Shown here piece after piece: positions 9,251-18,374 of a stretch of 64,000 bases of DNA. Every line of letters starts with the position of its first letter. Within the stretch, counting starts at the first letter, position 1. The position numbers and the translations under genes are program-made. The notes under the pieces were generated by a model. The model did no database searches and was not told the DNA's origin. It saw only the letters and a program-made list of their open reading frames with translations. The stretch comes from GCA-2705995 sp965661625 (GTDB lineage: Bacteria > Bacteroidota > Bacteroidia > Flavobacteriales_G > Salibacteraceae): NCBI GenBank assembly GCA_965661625.1, contig CBFIEM010000008.1, positions 93,555 to 157,554 of the forward strand, read 5' to 3'.

Positions 9251-9706
9251 TTATTTAATTGTATTAAGATCTAGCTTTGTTGGTTTCTGTGCTTCGTTTT
9301 TGTGATCCGGACCTGCATTCACATACAAGTTGCGGAATACCGCTGCACCCAACTTATTCTTAGGTAACATCCCTTTAACAGCCATCTTCACAACTCGAGC
9401 AGCATCTTTACCCATCAAATCTTGAAATGATGTGAAACGCTGTCCGCCTGGATAACCCGTATGCCGGATGTATTCCTTTTCAAATTCTTTATTACCGCTT
9501 ACTTTTATCTTGTCTGCGTTAATAACAATTACGTTATCACCTGTGTCTGCGTGAGGGGTGAAAGAAGGCTTGTGTTTACCTCTTAAAACCATCGCCACAC
9601 GCGAAGACAAACGTCCAAGACCCATGCCTGCTGCATCTACGATAACCCATTGTTTGTCAGCATTTTCTTTGTTTACTGACTTGGTTTTATAACTAAGTGT
9701 ATCCAC
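9251..9706 (-). CDS. rplM: 50S ribosomal protein L13
   Basis: 151 residues with the L13 hallmarks WVIVDAAGMGLGRLSSRVA, LRGKHKPSFTPHADTGDNVIVINADKI, YIRHTGYPGG and VKGMLPKNKLG. It is an early-assembly 23S rRNA-binding protein and first gene of the block; a good promoter lies at 9764-9791. Confidence 0.98.
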   Translation of the reverse strand: MDTLSYKTKSVNKENADKQWVIVDAAGMGLGRLSSRVAMVLRGKHKPSFTPHADTGDNVIVINADKIKVSGNKEFEKEYIRHTGYPGGQRFTSFQDLMGKDAARVVKMAVKGMLPKNKLGAAVFRNLYVNAGPDHKNEAQKPTKLDLNTIK

Positions 9707-9763
9707 TTGTAATTCTTTTTAGCGTTAACCAATACCTTTACTTACCCCTCAAAAACGGGGCTG

Positions 9764-9791
9764 CAAAGCTATTATTAAAATTTTAATACAA
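9764..9791 (-). promoter_or_regulatory. Bacteroidota-type promoter of the rplM operon
   Basis: On the minus strand TAGCTTTG (9771-9764) matches the Bacteroidota -7 consensus TAnnTTTG exactly. A TTG lies 17 bp upstream (9791-9789) at the -33 position. Just after the predicted start, CCCC and GGGG can pair (9745-9760), giving a small leader hairpin before the L13 ATG. Confidence 0.6.
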
Positions 9792-9836
9792 CAAGTTATT
9801 ACACGTGCAATTGTTCATAACTATCACACATGCAAG

Positions 9837-9883
9837 CCACAAGGACATCCTTGTGGTAGTACTTCAACGTGGGAGCAAGCTCC
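9837..9883. repeat. Two adjacent hairpins in the intergenic region
   Basis: CCACAAGG (9837-9844) and CCTTGTGG (9849-9856) form an 8-bp stem with a four-base loop. About 15 bp further, GGAGC/GCTCC (9872-9883) form a second short inverted repeat. Neither is followed by a T-run, so these are not classic terminators. They lie between the 118-residue membrane protein gene and the rplM promoter. Confidence 0.4.
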
Positions 9884-9942
9884 ATGGATTAAATTCACTC
9901 CTCATTCTCGGGCGAAAATAAGCAGCACAGCAACAAAAGGCC

Positions 9943-10299
9943 TCACATCTCCTTCAAATTGCGAGCGCGAAGATACAGGATTATTCCATATATCATTGGT
10001 AAAACTGAAAGGACCTGCATTACTTCGTGCACATTTTTAAACAAGGCTAGTCCTAAGGTTACACATCCAGCAATAATAAAAAACCAACCTTTGCGTATCA
10101 AATAACCCTTAGCATTGCGCTGATAGCTCTCCAAACGGGTTTTAGATTCGCGATCATCCAGCTGAATGCAGAGTTCAGCAAGTTCAGCTTTATCAAATTC
10201 CGGAAATCGCGCCTTCAAGATTTCTTCAATCTCCAAAAAAGAAAAGCCCTCCACACGCAGTTGAAGGGCTTCCAATTCCATATTCACTGGCTCTATCAT
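9943..10299 (-). CDS. Small membrane protein of unknown function
   Basis: 118 residues. The first 65 are soluble and acidic/helical (MELEALQLRVEGFSFLEIEE). The second half has two hydrophobic segments (WFFIIAGCVTLGLALF and VLSVLPMIYGIILYL) and ends with a basic cap (RARNLKEM). I do not recognise a family. Its ATG follows the kbl stop with no gap, so the two are probably co-transcribed. Confidence 0.65.
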   Translation of the reverse strand: MIEPVNMELEALQLRVEGFSFLEIEEILKARFPEFDKAELAELCIQLDDRESKTRLESYQRNAKGYLIRKGWFFIIAGCVTLGLALFKNVHEVMQVLSVLPMIYGIILYLRARNLKEM

Positions 10300-11490
10300 T
10301 TAACTAACAACACCTAGTTCTTTGCCTACTTTGCCAAATGCAGCGACAGCCTTATCTAAATGTTCTTGCTCATGCGCCGCAGAAAGTTGCACCCGTATAC
10401 GTGCTTGTCCTTTTGGAACGACTGGATAGAAAAAGCCAATCACGTACACGCCCTCTTCCAACAAACGATCTGCAAAATTTTGCGACAATGCTGCATCATA
10501 CAGCATTATTGGTACGATTGCAGAATCTCCGTCCTTTATATCGAACCCCAACTTCGTGATTTCCCGCTTAAAATAATTCACATTCCACTCGAGCTTATCC
10601 CTAAGTTCAGTTGTTTCACTCAGTAATTCAAATACAGCATTTGACGCTCCAACAATTGAAGGAGCAAGGGAATTACTAAAGAGATAAGGTCTTGAGCGCT
10701 GACGCAACAGCTCAATCACCTCCTTATTTCCGGAAGTAAACCCACCCATAGCACCCCCAAGTGCTTTTCCAAGGGTTCCAGTAATGATGTCTACTCTACC
10801 CATCACATTTTTAAGCTCATGTGTCCCACGACCAGTCTTTCCAATAAATCCTGTAGCATGACATTCATCTACCATTACAAGCGCATCGTATTGATCTGCT
10901 AGATCACAAATCTTATCTAACTGGGCTACATAACCGTCCATTGAAAAAACTCCATCGGTTACAATAATTTTAAAGCGAGCGCCTTCAGCTTCTTTTAATT
11001 GCTCCTCCAAGTCAGCCATATCGTTGTTGGCGTACCTAAAACGTTTTGCTTTACACAAGCGCACACCGTCTATGATAGAAGCGTGATTAAGTGAGTCTGA
11101 AATAATTGCATCGTCAGGCCCTAAAAGGGGCTCAAATACTCCTCCATTGGCATCAAAAGCGGCTGCGTACAAGATGGTGTCTTCTGTTCCTAAGAATTGA
11201 GCGATTTTTGCTTCGAGCTCTTTGTGTATATCTTGCGTACCGCAAATAAAGCGCACAGAACTCATCCCAAACCCATGGGAATCCAGTGTTTTTTGTGCTG
11301 CTTCAATTACCCTGGGATGGCTTGACAACCCTAAATAATTATTCGAGCAAAAGTTCAATACCCGCTCACCTGTAGAAACGGTGATTTCCGCTCCTTGCTC
11401 TGAAGTGATAATTCGTTCACGCTTATATAATCCGGCCTCTTTTATTTCTGCCAACTCTTTCTGGAGTGTTTCCTTCATTTTTCCGTACAT
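10300..11490 (-). CDS. kbl: Glycine C-acetyltransferase (2-amino-3-ketobutyrate CoA ligase)
   Basis: 396 residues from ATG 11490; the frame extends 12 codons further upstream but the alignment with known Kbl begins near here. Nearly every block matches the family: NFCSNNYLGLSSHPRVI, DSHGFGMSSVRFICGTQD, LNHASIIDGVRLCKAKR, VDECHATGFIGKTGRGT, the PLP lysine in DIITGTLGKALGG, and GFFYPVVPKGQARIRVQLSAAH. It converts 2-amino-3-oxobutyrate plus CoA to glycine and acetyl-CoA in threonine breakdown. Threonine dehydrogenase is not adjacent. ATG 11478 is an alternative start. Confidence 0.95.
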   Translation of the reverse strand: MYGKMKETLQKELAEIKEAGLYKRERIITSEQGAEITVSTGERVLNFCSNNYLGLSSHPRVIEAAQKTLDSHGFGMSSVRFICGTQDIHKELEAKIAQFLGTEDTILYAAAFDANGGVFEPLLGPDDAIISDSLNHASIIDGVRLCKAKRFRYANNDMADLEEQLKEAEGARFKIIVTDGVFSMDGYVAQLDKICDLADQYDALVMVDECHATGFIGKTGRGTHELKNVMGRVDIITGTLGKALGGAMGGFTSGNKEVIELLRQRSRPYLFSNSLAPSIVGASNAVFELLSETTELRDKLEWNVNYFKREITKLGFDIKDGDSAIVPIMLYDAALSQNFADRLLEEGVYVIGFFYPVVPKGQARIRVQLSAAHEQEHLDKAVAAFGKVGKELGVVS

Positions 11491-11541
11491 AAATCCCTTG
11501 ATTTTTAACAAATATAACAATCTCACCTACCATCCAGAACC

Positions 11542-11571
11542 AAAAAAAGGAGTGCCTTTTGAGCACTCCTT
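11542..11571 (-). terminator. Rho-independent terminator of gdhA
   Basis: A perfect 9-bp stem (AAGGAGTGC with GCACTCCTT) around a seven-base loop is followed on the minus strand by a T-run (A-run at 11542-11548 on the plus strand). It begins about 20 bp after the gdhA stop and precedes kbl. Confidence 0.85.
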
Positions 11572-11592
11572 GATCATAAATTGTTCTTCGTT

Positions 11593-12954
11593 TTAGACTA
11601 CTCCTTGGTCCAACATTGCATCAGCAACTTTTACGAAACCAGCAATGTTTGCGCCTTTCACATAATCTACTACTCCATGCTCATCACGACCATACTTTAC
11701 GCATGAAGCGTGAATATCCTTCATGATTTTATGCAAACGCTCTTCAACTTCCTCAGCAGTCCAACTGATACGCAATGAGTTTTGGCTCATTTCTAATCCA
11801 GAGGTTGCAACTCCACCAGCATTTGAAGCTTTCCCTGGTGCAAACAACACCTTGTTATTCATCAGCACTTCAACTGCATCAGGCGTACACGGCATATTTG
11901 CCCCCTCTGCCACAGCTTTAACTCCAGCTTTTAAAAGTTGCTCTGCATTCGTTGCGTTCAATTCATTTTGCGTAGCACAAGGAAGGGCTAAGTCAACACC
12001 TTCGACAACCTCCCAAGGACGTTTTCCTTCATGGAATTCAACACCGAATTTATCAGCGTACTCCTTAATTCTGCCTCGTTTAACATTTTTCAACTCCATT
12101 AAGAAATGAAGCTTCTCAGCATGAATGCCATCGCGATCATAAATACAACCCGATGAATCACTTGCTGAAACAACTTTACCTCCAAGTTGATTTACTTTTT
12201 CGATTGCGTATTGTGCGACATTTCCTGATCCTGAAACGGCCACACACTTACCTTTAATACTATCATTAATTCGGTTTAGCATTTCTTCAGCAAAATAAAC
12301 CGTCCCATACCCAGTTGCTTCAGGGCGAATCAAAGAACCTCCCCAGCTCAACCCTTTACCTGTGAGTACTCCAGTAAACTCATTGCGAAGACGTTTGTAC
12401 TGACCAAACATGTAACCGATTTCTCTACCTCCAACACCGATGTCTCCTGCAGGAACATCTGTATTCGGACCAATATGACGGCTTAATTCAGTCATAAAGG
12501 ACTGGCAAAACCTCATCACTTCATTGTCGGACTTCCCTTTTGGGTCAAAATCTGCCCCACCTTTACCACCGCCCATAGGAAGGGTCGTTAACGAGTTTTT
12601 AAAGATTTGCTCGAAACCTAAAAACTTAAGCACTGAAAGATTTACTGTTGGGTGAAAACGCAACCCTCCTTTGTAAGGTCCAATTGCCGAGTTGAACTCA
12701 ACACGAAACCCTCTGTTTACGTGAGTATTTCCTTTATCGTCAGTCCAAGGAACACGGAACATAATTACGCGCTCGGGTTCAATTATCCTATCCAACACAT
12801 TCCCAGCTTGGTATTTGGGATTCTTTTCGATAAAAGGAACTACGGTTTCAACAACCTCTAATACTGCTTGCAAAAATTCAGGCTCATGACCATTCTTGGC
12901 CTTGACCTTACTCATAACCTCATCTATCTGAGCTTGGTATTTGTTATCTGACAT
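11593..12954 (-). CDS. gdhA: NADP-type glutamate dehydrogenase
   Basis: 453 residues, typical of hexameric bacterial GdhA. It has the N-terminal dimerisation part, GPYKGGLRFHP, the catalytic-lysine block LPMGGGKGGADFDPKGKS, DVPAGDIGVGGREIGYMFG, the Rossmann segment VAVSGSGNVAQYAIEKV, and GVATSGLEMSQNSLR. It interconverts 2-oxoglutarate plus ammonia and glutamate. NADP specificity is inferred from overall family resemblance. Single-gene unit with its own terminator. Confidence 0.96.
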   Translation of the reverse strand: MSDNKYQAQIDEVMSKVKAKNGHEPEFLQAVLEVVETVVPFIEKNPKYQAGNVLDRIIEPERVIMFRVPWTDDKGNTHVNRGFRVEFNSAIGPYKGGLRFHPTVNLSVLKFLGFEQIFKNSLTTLPMGGGKGGADFDPKGKSDNEVMRFCQSFMTELSRHIGPNTDVPAGDIGVGGREIGYMFGQYKRLRNEFTGVLTGKGLSWGGSLIRPEATGYGTVYFAEEMLNRINDSIKGKCVAVSGSGNVAQYAIEKVNQLGGKVVSASDSSGCIYDRDGIHAEKLHFLMELKNVKRGRIKEYADKFGVEFHEGKRPWEVVEGVDLALPCATQNELNATNAEQLLKAGVKAVAEGANMPCTPDAVEVLMNNKVLFAPGKASNAGGVATSGLEMSQNSLRISWTAEEVEERLHKIMKDIHASCVKYGRDEHGVVDYVKGANIAGFVKVADAMLDQGVV

Positions 12955-12980
12955 GGTTTCCGAATGCTATTAATTTGCGA

Positions 12981-12988
12981 CAAATGTA
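12981..12988 (-). promoter_or_regulatory. Probable -7 element of the gdhA promoter
   Basis: TACATTTG on the minus strand (plus-strand 12981-12988) matches TAnnTTTG exactly, about 27 bp upstream of the gdhA ATG. No convincing -33 TTG is present at the usual spacing. Confidence 0.4.
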
Positions 12989-13041
12989 ATGTTTTTGAAA
13001 TTCACCATATGCCATTTGAAGACGTTGAACAAATCCTTGAA

Positions 13042-13072
13042 TTTGACATCATATTCCAAAAAGTTACCTTAG
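13042..13072 (+). promoter_or_regulatory. Probable purT promoter
   Basis: TTTGAC (13042-13047) and TACCTTAG (13065-13072) are 17 bp apart and resemble the Bacteroidota -33/-7 pair with one mismatch. The site is 25 bp upstream of the purT ATG. Confidence 0.45.
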
Positions 13073-13097
13073 CGCCTTCTTATACTAAAAAGGTGAT

Positions 13098-14273
13098 ATG
13101 GGTATCAAATTAATGCTTCTTGGATCTGGTGAATTAGGAAAGGAATTTGCTATCTCAGCCAAAAGACTGGGGTGTGAAGTTGTCGCAGTAGACAATTATT
13201 CGAATGCCCCCGCAATGCAGGTTACAGATTTAAGCGAGGTGATTGACATGCTTGATGGAGAAGCATTGGAAGCTATTGTTACCAAGCATAAGCCTGATTT
13301 CATTGTGCCAGAAATAGAAGCCATACGCACCGAGAAGCTTTATGAGTTTGAGCAACGCGGAATTACAGTCGTTCCCTCTGCAAAAGCAACTAACTACACC
13401 ATGAACCGAAAGGCAATCAGGGATCTTGCAGCAATTGAAGTTGGTGTACAAACTGCTACTTATAAATATGCTACCAACCCACAAGAATTAAAAGCGGCAG
13501 CCATTGATTGTGGATTCCCATGTGTTGTAAAGCCCCTCATGTCATCTTCAGGGAAAGGACAGTCTGTATTGCGCTCTAAAGAGGATGCAGAAACTGCGTG
13601 GAATTTTGCAGTAGCAGGAAGCCGTGGTGATGTCAAAGAGGTCATTGTAGAATCATTCATTGATTTCGAATATGAAATCACCTTGCTTACAGTAACCCAA
13701 TCTGATGGGAATACCCTATTCTGTCCACCAATTGGCCACCGTCAGGAACGCGGTGATTATCAAGAATCATGGCAGCCGGCCTCAATGAATCCAGACTTAT
13801 TGAGTGAGGCGCAAGTAATGGCAAAAAAAGTTACTGAAGCATTAGGAGGAAATGGAATCTGGGGTGTTGAATTTTTCATTGGAAAACATGAGGTTTGGTT
13901 TTCTGAATTATCGCCAAGACCTCATGACACAGGTATGGTGACCCTTGCACAAACTCAGAATTTAAATGAGTTTGAATTGCACCTTCGTGCCATTTTAGGA
14001 ATTCCAATTTCTGATATCACGTTAAACCGTTCTGGAGCAAGCGCGGTAATTTTAGCAAGTAATGATGGTTTTCCAACTTATTGTGGATTGAATAAAGCAG
14101 CGACAATCCCTCACAGTGACTTTAGAATTTTTGGGAAGCCCTCAACACGGCCATATCGCAGAATGGGAGTTGGATTGGCTTGGGGAAACCCTTCAGCAGA
14201 CATAAATGAAATTCGGCAAAGAGCTCAACAAGTTGCAGAACACATCCACGTAAATCATCAAAAAACTAAATAG
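13098..14273 (+). CDS. purT: Formate-dependent phosphoribosylglycinamide formyltransferase (GAR transformylase 2)
   Basis: 391 residues, ATP-grasp family. The N-terminal Rossmann-like part has LMLLGSGELGKEFAISAKRLGCEVVAVD, followed by KPDFIVPEIEAI. The ATP-grasp core has VVKPLMSSSGKGQS and GIWGVEFFI, and ELSPRPHDTGMVTL is diagnostic for PurT/PurK. It makes formyl-GAR from GAR, formate and ATP in purine synthesis. It overlaps the stop of dprA by 8 bp (convergent). Confidence 0.95.
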   Translation: MGIKLMLLGSGELGKEFAISAKRLGCEVVAVDNYSNAPAMQVTDLSEVIDMLDGEALEAIVTKHKPDFIVPEIEAIRTEKLYEFEQRGITVVPSAKATNYTMNRKAIRDLAAIEVGVQTATYKYATNPQELKAAAIDCGFPCVVKPLMSSSGKGQSVLRSKEDAETAWNFAVAGSRGDVKEVIVESFIDFEYEITLLTVTQSDGNTLFCPPIGHRQERGDYQESWQPASMNPDLLSEAQVMAKKVTEALGGNGIWGVEFFIGKHEVWFSELSPRPHDTGMVTLAQTQNLNEFELHLRAILGIPISDITLNRSGASAVILASNDGFPTYCGLNKAATIPHSDFRIFGKPSTRPYRRMGVGLAWGNPSADINEIRQRAQQVAEHIHVNHQKTK

Positions 14274-15369
14274 CTTCATAACGCTTACCTGGTAAAGTCC
14301 TGATGCACCCATTCATTTCCAATTGAAACAAGCACAGGTTAAGCGCAGCTGGTTTAACACCCACTAAACTGGTCAAGACATCCAGATGTACTTGGGGTCT
14401 TGCGCGAATAACGTGTAAAACTGTTTCCTCATCTTCAGAAAGAGAAATTGGAAATGACATGGCTTGTTGTGAACCTGATTTTTCCCAGTTCAACTCAAAC
14501 ATGAGGTCATGCCCGCCTGTTATTAATTTCGCCAATCCTCTGCGTATTAGCCGATGACAGCCTGCAGTGACAGGGCTTGACACATTGCCAGGAAATGCAA
14601 ATACGGGCTTTTGATAGGCTGCAGCCAATTCTGCTGTTATTATCGACCCTCCTTTCAATTTACTTTCTACAACAACCAATGCGTCAGAAAGAGCTGCGAT
14701 AAGTCTGTTTCGGCTCGGAAAATTATACCTATCAGGCTTAGTTCCAAATGGGAAATCACTTATCCATGCCCCTCCTTCTTCTAAAGCTTGATGAGCGAAT
14801 CCTACATGAACAGAAGGGTAAATACGATCTAATCCGTGAGCAAAAACACAAATAGTTGGACGATTGTACTCCATAGCTGCTCGATGAGCAAGAATATCAA
14901 CTCCAACTGCCATTCCACTAACTACCGAAAGCTCTTGATTTGGCGCTTCTTTAAAAATTAGGTCCACCAATCGCCTTGCATCTCGCGATGCCGACCGCGT
15001 TCCCACAATTCCAATAGTGTGAAGGGCATTTAAATCTGCAGCTCCTTTTTTAAAAAGTATAGGAGGCGCATCCGATAGCATCGCAATCCGTTGCGGATAG
15101 TGTTTACTGCCAAAAGGTATAAGCTCTACGCTTGCTTGTTCATATTTCGCAACTTCACGCTCCGCACTTGAAATTACTTGTCTTAATTGAATGGCATCAA
15201 TTATTCTAGTTTCTAAATTGAATTTCTCCAAGAGCTCTTCCCGGCTTAACTCAAAGACTGAACTAGCACTTCCTGCGTACTTAATTAATTGAAGTATTTG
15301 TTTGGGTGATATACCCTCAATAGCGATGAGGGCCATTGTAAAAATGGACTCGTAAGTGGTGGTGTACAT
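14266..15369 (-). CDS. dprA: DNA-processing protein DprA (Smf)
   Basis: 367 residues. An N-terminal helical region is followed by the Rossmann-type DprA domain (about residues 75-290): IGIVGTRSASRDARRL, VVSGMAVGVDILAHRAAM, FAHGLDRIYPSVH, NRLIAALSDALVVVES and FAFPGNVSSPVTAGCHRLIRRG. A C-terminal winged-helix-like domain follows. DprA binds ssDNA and loads RecA during transformation. No other competence gene is close by. Confidence 0.95.
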   Translation of the reverse strand: MYTTTYESIFTMALIAIEGISPKQILQLIKYAGSASSVFELSREELLEKFNLETRIIDAIQLRQVISSAEREVAKYEQASVELIPFGSKHYPQRIAMLSDAPPILFKKGAADLNALHTIGIVGTRSASRDARRLVDLIFKEAPNQELSVVSGMAVGVDILAHRAAMEYNRPTICVFAHGLDRIYPSVHVGFAHQALEEGGAWISDFPFGTKPDRYNFPSRNRLIAALSDALVVVESKLKGGSIITAELAAAYQKPVFAFPGNVSSPVTAGCHRLIRRGLAKLITGGHDLMFELNWEKSGSQQAMSFPISLSEDEETVLHVIRARPQVHLDVLTSLVGVKPAALNLCLFQLEMNGCIRTLPGKRYEAI

Positions 15370-15391
15370 GCAACAAAAGGTACGGAAAATC

Positions 15392-16249
15392 TTAGAATCC
15401 GTAATTGGGGTTCTCAGGGGAAAACGTGTCTTCAGAAAGTTTTGGGTGTAGTTTAACCCAATGTGTAACGTACTCAGCGAAAAGCCCTTCCTCTAAGTAA
15501 ATCTGTTGTTTTATGGGTACATATCGTTCAGGGTCCATGTAGAGAAGTACGCGTTTGGCATAAAAATTTGGGATCATTATTACCTGACCTGCTTCAACAT
15601 CATCATAAAAGTCAATTTCAGGGTTTTTCTCTAAAACCATGAACTCGCTTATGCCTTTTTTCTGTGCAATTGAAATCAGGTCCTCACCCTCCTTCACTTG
15701 ATAGGGTATATAGGCAAAATCTTCGTTCCAAATTTCTACCAATTCACATGAAATACCATTTACTTCTCGTTTACCAGCATATCGAAATCGCTCTTCAAAC
15801 TCTCCTCTTCTAACAGCCTCTTTTAACGACCTTCCTATTATTTCTGCTAGGTAAACACCTCCCGCGTTAAAAATGGTGTGATGTCTTCCTTTGCGCATCA
15901 AGTAGCCTTGTGGGTCTAAATTCAGGTTGAAATATGGGAAACTATGTGGTGCAATGTAAGCTTTGTCTGGGTTTACATCTGAGCGGTATATTATTTCAGC
16001 ACCTACTTCACCGTCATGATGAGAGCGGATATACAAGCGATGCGGATTGAATTGAACAACTATGTCCGTGACATTTACCTCATACTCACCGTCCACGCGT
16101 TCTTTTGACTCTTGTCGCATACTAACAGTCTCAATGTGCTCATATAGGTCGAGCATTCCACTCATCAATTGATACGCAGGCAACGAGTCATATTGGCAAT
16201 AACCATTACATGTAAAAATCACTAAAGCCAACGCTCCCAATATTCTCAT
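15392..16249 (-). CDS. Exported DUF1571-like protein with a LysM-type segment
   Basis: 285 residues with an N-terminal signal peptide (MRILGALALVIFTCNGYC). The first two thirds resemble DUF1571-type lipoprotein-localisation-like proteins, with an FNPHRLYIRSHHDGEVGAEIIYR strand pattern. Residues about 190-235 read as a LysM module (YQVKEGEDLISIAQKKGIS, then EAGQVIMIPN), suggesting contact with peptidoglycan. Function is unknown. The gene is 22 bp downstream of dprA and could share its transcript. Confidence 0.72.
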   Translation of the reverse strand: MRILGALALVIFTCNGYCQYDSLPAYQLMSGMLDLYEHIETVSMRQESKERVDGEYEVNVTDIVVQFNPHRLYIRSHHDGEVGAEIIYRSDVNPDKAYIAPHSFPYFNLNLDPQGYLMRKGRHHTIFNAGGVYLAEIIGRSLKEAVRRGEFEERFRYAGKREVNGISCELVEIWNEDFAYIPYQVKEGEDLISIAQKKGISEFMVLEKNPEIDFYDDVEAGQVIMIPNFYAKRVLLYMDPERYVPIKQQIYLEEGLFAEYVTHWVKLHPKLSEDTFSPENPNYGF

Positions 16250-16326
16250 GGTTCAAAAGTAGAAAAGCAAAACAATCATCAAATGCTTTGTGGCACAAAA
16301 TGGTCTGATTGTTTACTTTCGTATGC

Positions 16327-17346
16327 ATGTCATCTATCGAAAAGCATATACTGGATCTCCTACAAACGGAAGAGTGTGTAGTACTCCCGGGGTTAGGTGG
16401 GTTTGTTGTGCGGGATGAGTCTGCTCACTACGACGCTGATCAGCATAAATTCTCGCCTCCACATCGTACGGTGAGCTTCAATCAAAAACTGGACAAAGAT
16501 GACGGTCTATTGGCTGATGCAATCAAGCGCGAAACTGACATGTCATTCAGCGAAGCTAAAGCCCAGCTTTCTGAATTTATTTTAAGCATTCAAAATCAGC
16601 TTAAAGCTGGCCGTGAATTTAGCTTGTCTGAATTAGGCAGACTACACACAAATTCAGCTGGAAAAGTGCAATTTACACCTACCAATACAGGTGTTTCCAA
16701 TACTGAGTTTTATGGGCTGGAAACCTTCTTTGCAGTTCCAAAGCTTGAACAGGAGGAAAAACCAACGCAATCGCAAGCTCCGCTAATTAAGGAAATTGAA
16801 TCTCGAAAAATATTCCCTTTTAAAGCAGCTGGCGTAGTTGCAATTGGGTTAGCTGGGGCCACATACCTGACTTGGGCTATTATAGGAACTGGCGTAGTGC
16901 GCCAACGACAACAATTTCAATTGTCAGATTTAAATCCGTTCGCATCAAAAATTTGTGCTGTTTATCAACCGCTTTCTAACAGCCACACGAGCATCAAAAT
17001 TGAAGCAGAGTCAAGCTTCTTTCCGGACAAACTATCAGCTAACTCCATCAAGCTTGTTGATGACTTGCCCGGCAAGCTCCACATCTCAAGCCAAAAAGCC
17101 ACTGGATCAAGGCTTATAACACAAGGGGAGTTTCACATAATTGCAGGATGCTTTAAGGATTACAACAATGCTTCAAAATTAGTTCTTGAACTGAAGTCAG
17201 CTGGCTATCCTGCTCAGATCATTGGGCAAAAAAATGGCCTTTACAGGGTGAGCGCTCTAAATGATCGTTCGAAGAAAGCACTGCGAATTAAACTCAACCG
17301 CTTTAAGCGACTTGAAAATAAAACTGCCTGGATTGACTCGTTTTAA
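16327..17346 (+). CDS. HU-like DNA-binding domain / TM / SPOR domain protein
   Basis: 339 residues from ATG 16327 (an upstream in-frame ATG at 16309 adds six residues). The N-terminal about 120 residues match the prokaryotic HU-CCDC81 module: IEKHILDLLQTEECVVLPGLGGFV, FNQKLDKDDGLLA and FSLSELGRLHTNSAGKVQF. A single membrane segment follows at about 164-190 (VVAIGLAGATYLTWAIIG). A linker leads to a C-terminal SPOR domain (FHIIAGCFKDYNNASKLVLELKS...GLYRVSALN). SPOR domains bind glycan strands lacking stem peptides at division septa. The layout places HU inside and SPOR in the periplasm; a link between DNA and septal wall is inference. Confidence 0.85.
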   Translation: MSSIEKHILDLLQTEECVVLPGLGGFVVRDESAHYDADQHKFSPPHRTVSFNQKLDKDDGLLADAIKRETDMSFSEAKAQLSEFILSIQNQLKAGREFSLSELGRLHTNSAGKVQFTPTNTGVSNTEFYGLETFFAVPKLEQEEKPTQSQAPLIKEIESRKIFPFKAAGVVAIGLAGATYLTWAIIGTGVVRQRQQFQLSDLNPFASKICAVYQPLSNSHTSIKIEAESSFFPDKLSANSIKLVDDLPGKLHISSQKATGSRLITQGEFHIIAGCFKDYNNASKLVLELKSAGYPAQIIGQKNGLYRVSALNDRSKKALRIKLNRFKRLENKTAWIDSF

Positions 17347-18374
17347 CGAATTTTCAAATCACCATAGCTCACCTGTCCTTTTATTTGTGCTTGCCCATTA
17401 CTCCCGCAAACACCTGTTCTTATTTCGGTCATAGCTTTGTTCTGCGTGTTCGTGAGTTTACATGTATTTGGAACTACAACATCCCCATAAACTGCTTTTA
17501 GATCGAATGAATAAGCAGTTCCTGCAGCATTGATAACAAAGTCACTATATGCGCCCGTGATTGTTATACCATTGAATGTATTTTTCACTTCATCAACCTT
17601 CAAATTGCCGTAAGCCAAATTAATGTTCAATTCGGAGTCCAAGCGTTCAATAAATACATCTGAATAATCTGCGTCAACCACAACGTTACTTACCGCAAGT
17701 ACCGACAAATCATCATAAGCACCTTGGTAATCAAGTGTTCCTATTGCTCCTAATTCGAGCTCACTATACTTGGCTTTAATGTTCATCAGACGTGCCTCTT
17801 TACCTTTTAGGTCTGAATATGAAACTTTTACTTCACCCGCTTCGAGGTGGTCAAAGTTCAGTTTACCGTATTCTACATTTATTGCATTATTTGCACTCAT
17901 GAGTTCACCAATATTTAAAGTGCCATAACCTACATATAGGTTCGCTTCACCTGTTGAGCGATTTAATACGGCATCCCCAAATTTATTCTTCACTCCCAAT
18001 CCCATCGTTTCCGGAAATCGCACGCGATACTCAATTTTTAAATTTTTAAACTTTGATCTGGACTCAATTTCTGTAACAGCCGAAACTAAATCTCCTTTTT
18101 GGTTTAAGTGAATTTCCACCCGATCCAACAATTCGGCTCCTTTTTTCTCGTTTGAAGCCTCTACAGCAACTACCACGTCTAACTGAACCTCATTGATGCC
18201 AGGCTCTGATGTTAGGAAAATAGGGCCATACTTATTATCTATGCTAAGGGAACTTGTGGGCTCTACTTGGTAGTTTTTATGGTACTCTTTTTTGTACGTA
18301 TCCTGAGAAATTGCCTGAACAACTAGAATTGAGCAGGACACAATCATGAGCATATTAAGCGCTAACTTTATCAT
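17343..18374 (-). CDS. Exported repeat protein, DUF4097/adhesin-like
   Basis: 343 residues from ATG 18374, giving a signal peptide (MIKLALNMLMIVSCSILVV). The mature part is built from about twelve short repeats centred on an aromatic-G/S/D motif: KYGPIFL, KFGDAVL, GYGTLNI, EYGKLNF, SYSDLKG, KYSELEL, AYDDLSV, DYSDVFI, AYGNLKV, AYSDFVI, VYGDVVV, SYGDLKI. That pattern predicts a right-handed beta-solenoid like DUF4097/DUF2807 putative adhesins. It overlaps the preceding gene by 20 bp and is the last gene of a sigma-factor operon, so it is likely a target or modulator of that stress response. Confidence 0.75.
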   Translation of the reverse strand: MIKLALNMLMIVSCSILVVQAISQDTYKKEYHKNYQVEPTSSLSIDNKYGPIFLTSEPGINEVQLDVVVAVEASNEKKGAELLDRVEIHLNQKGDLVSAVTEIESRSKFKNLKIEYRVRFPETMGLGVKNKFGDAVLNRSTGEANLYVGYGTLNIGELMSANNAINVEYGKLNFDHLEAGEVKVSYSDLKGKEARLMNIKAKYSELELGAIGTLDYQGAYDDLSVLAVSNVVVDADYSDVFIERLDSELNINLAYGNLKVDEVKNTFNGITITGAYSDFVINAAGTAYSFDLKAVYGDVVVPNTCKLTNTQNKAMTEIRTGVCGSNGQAQIKGQVSYGDLKIR

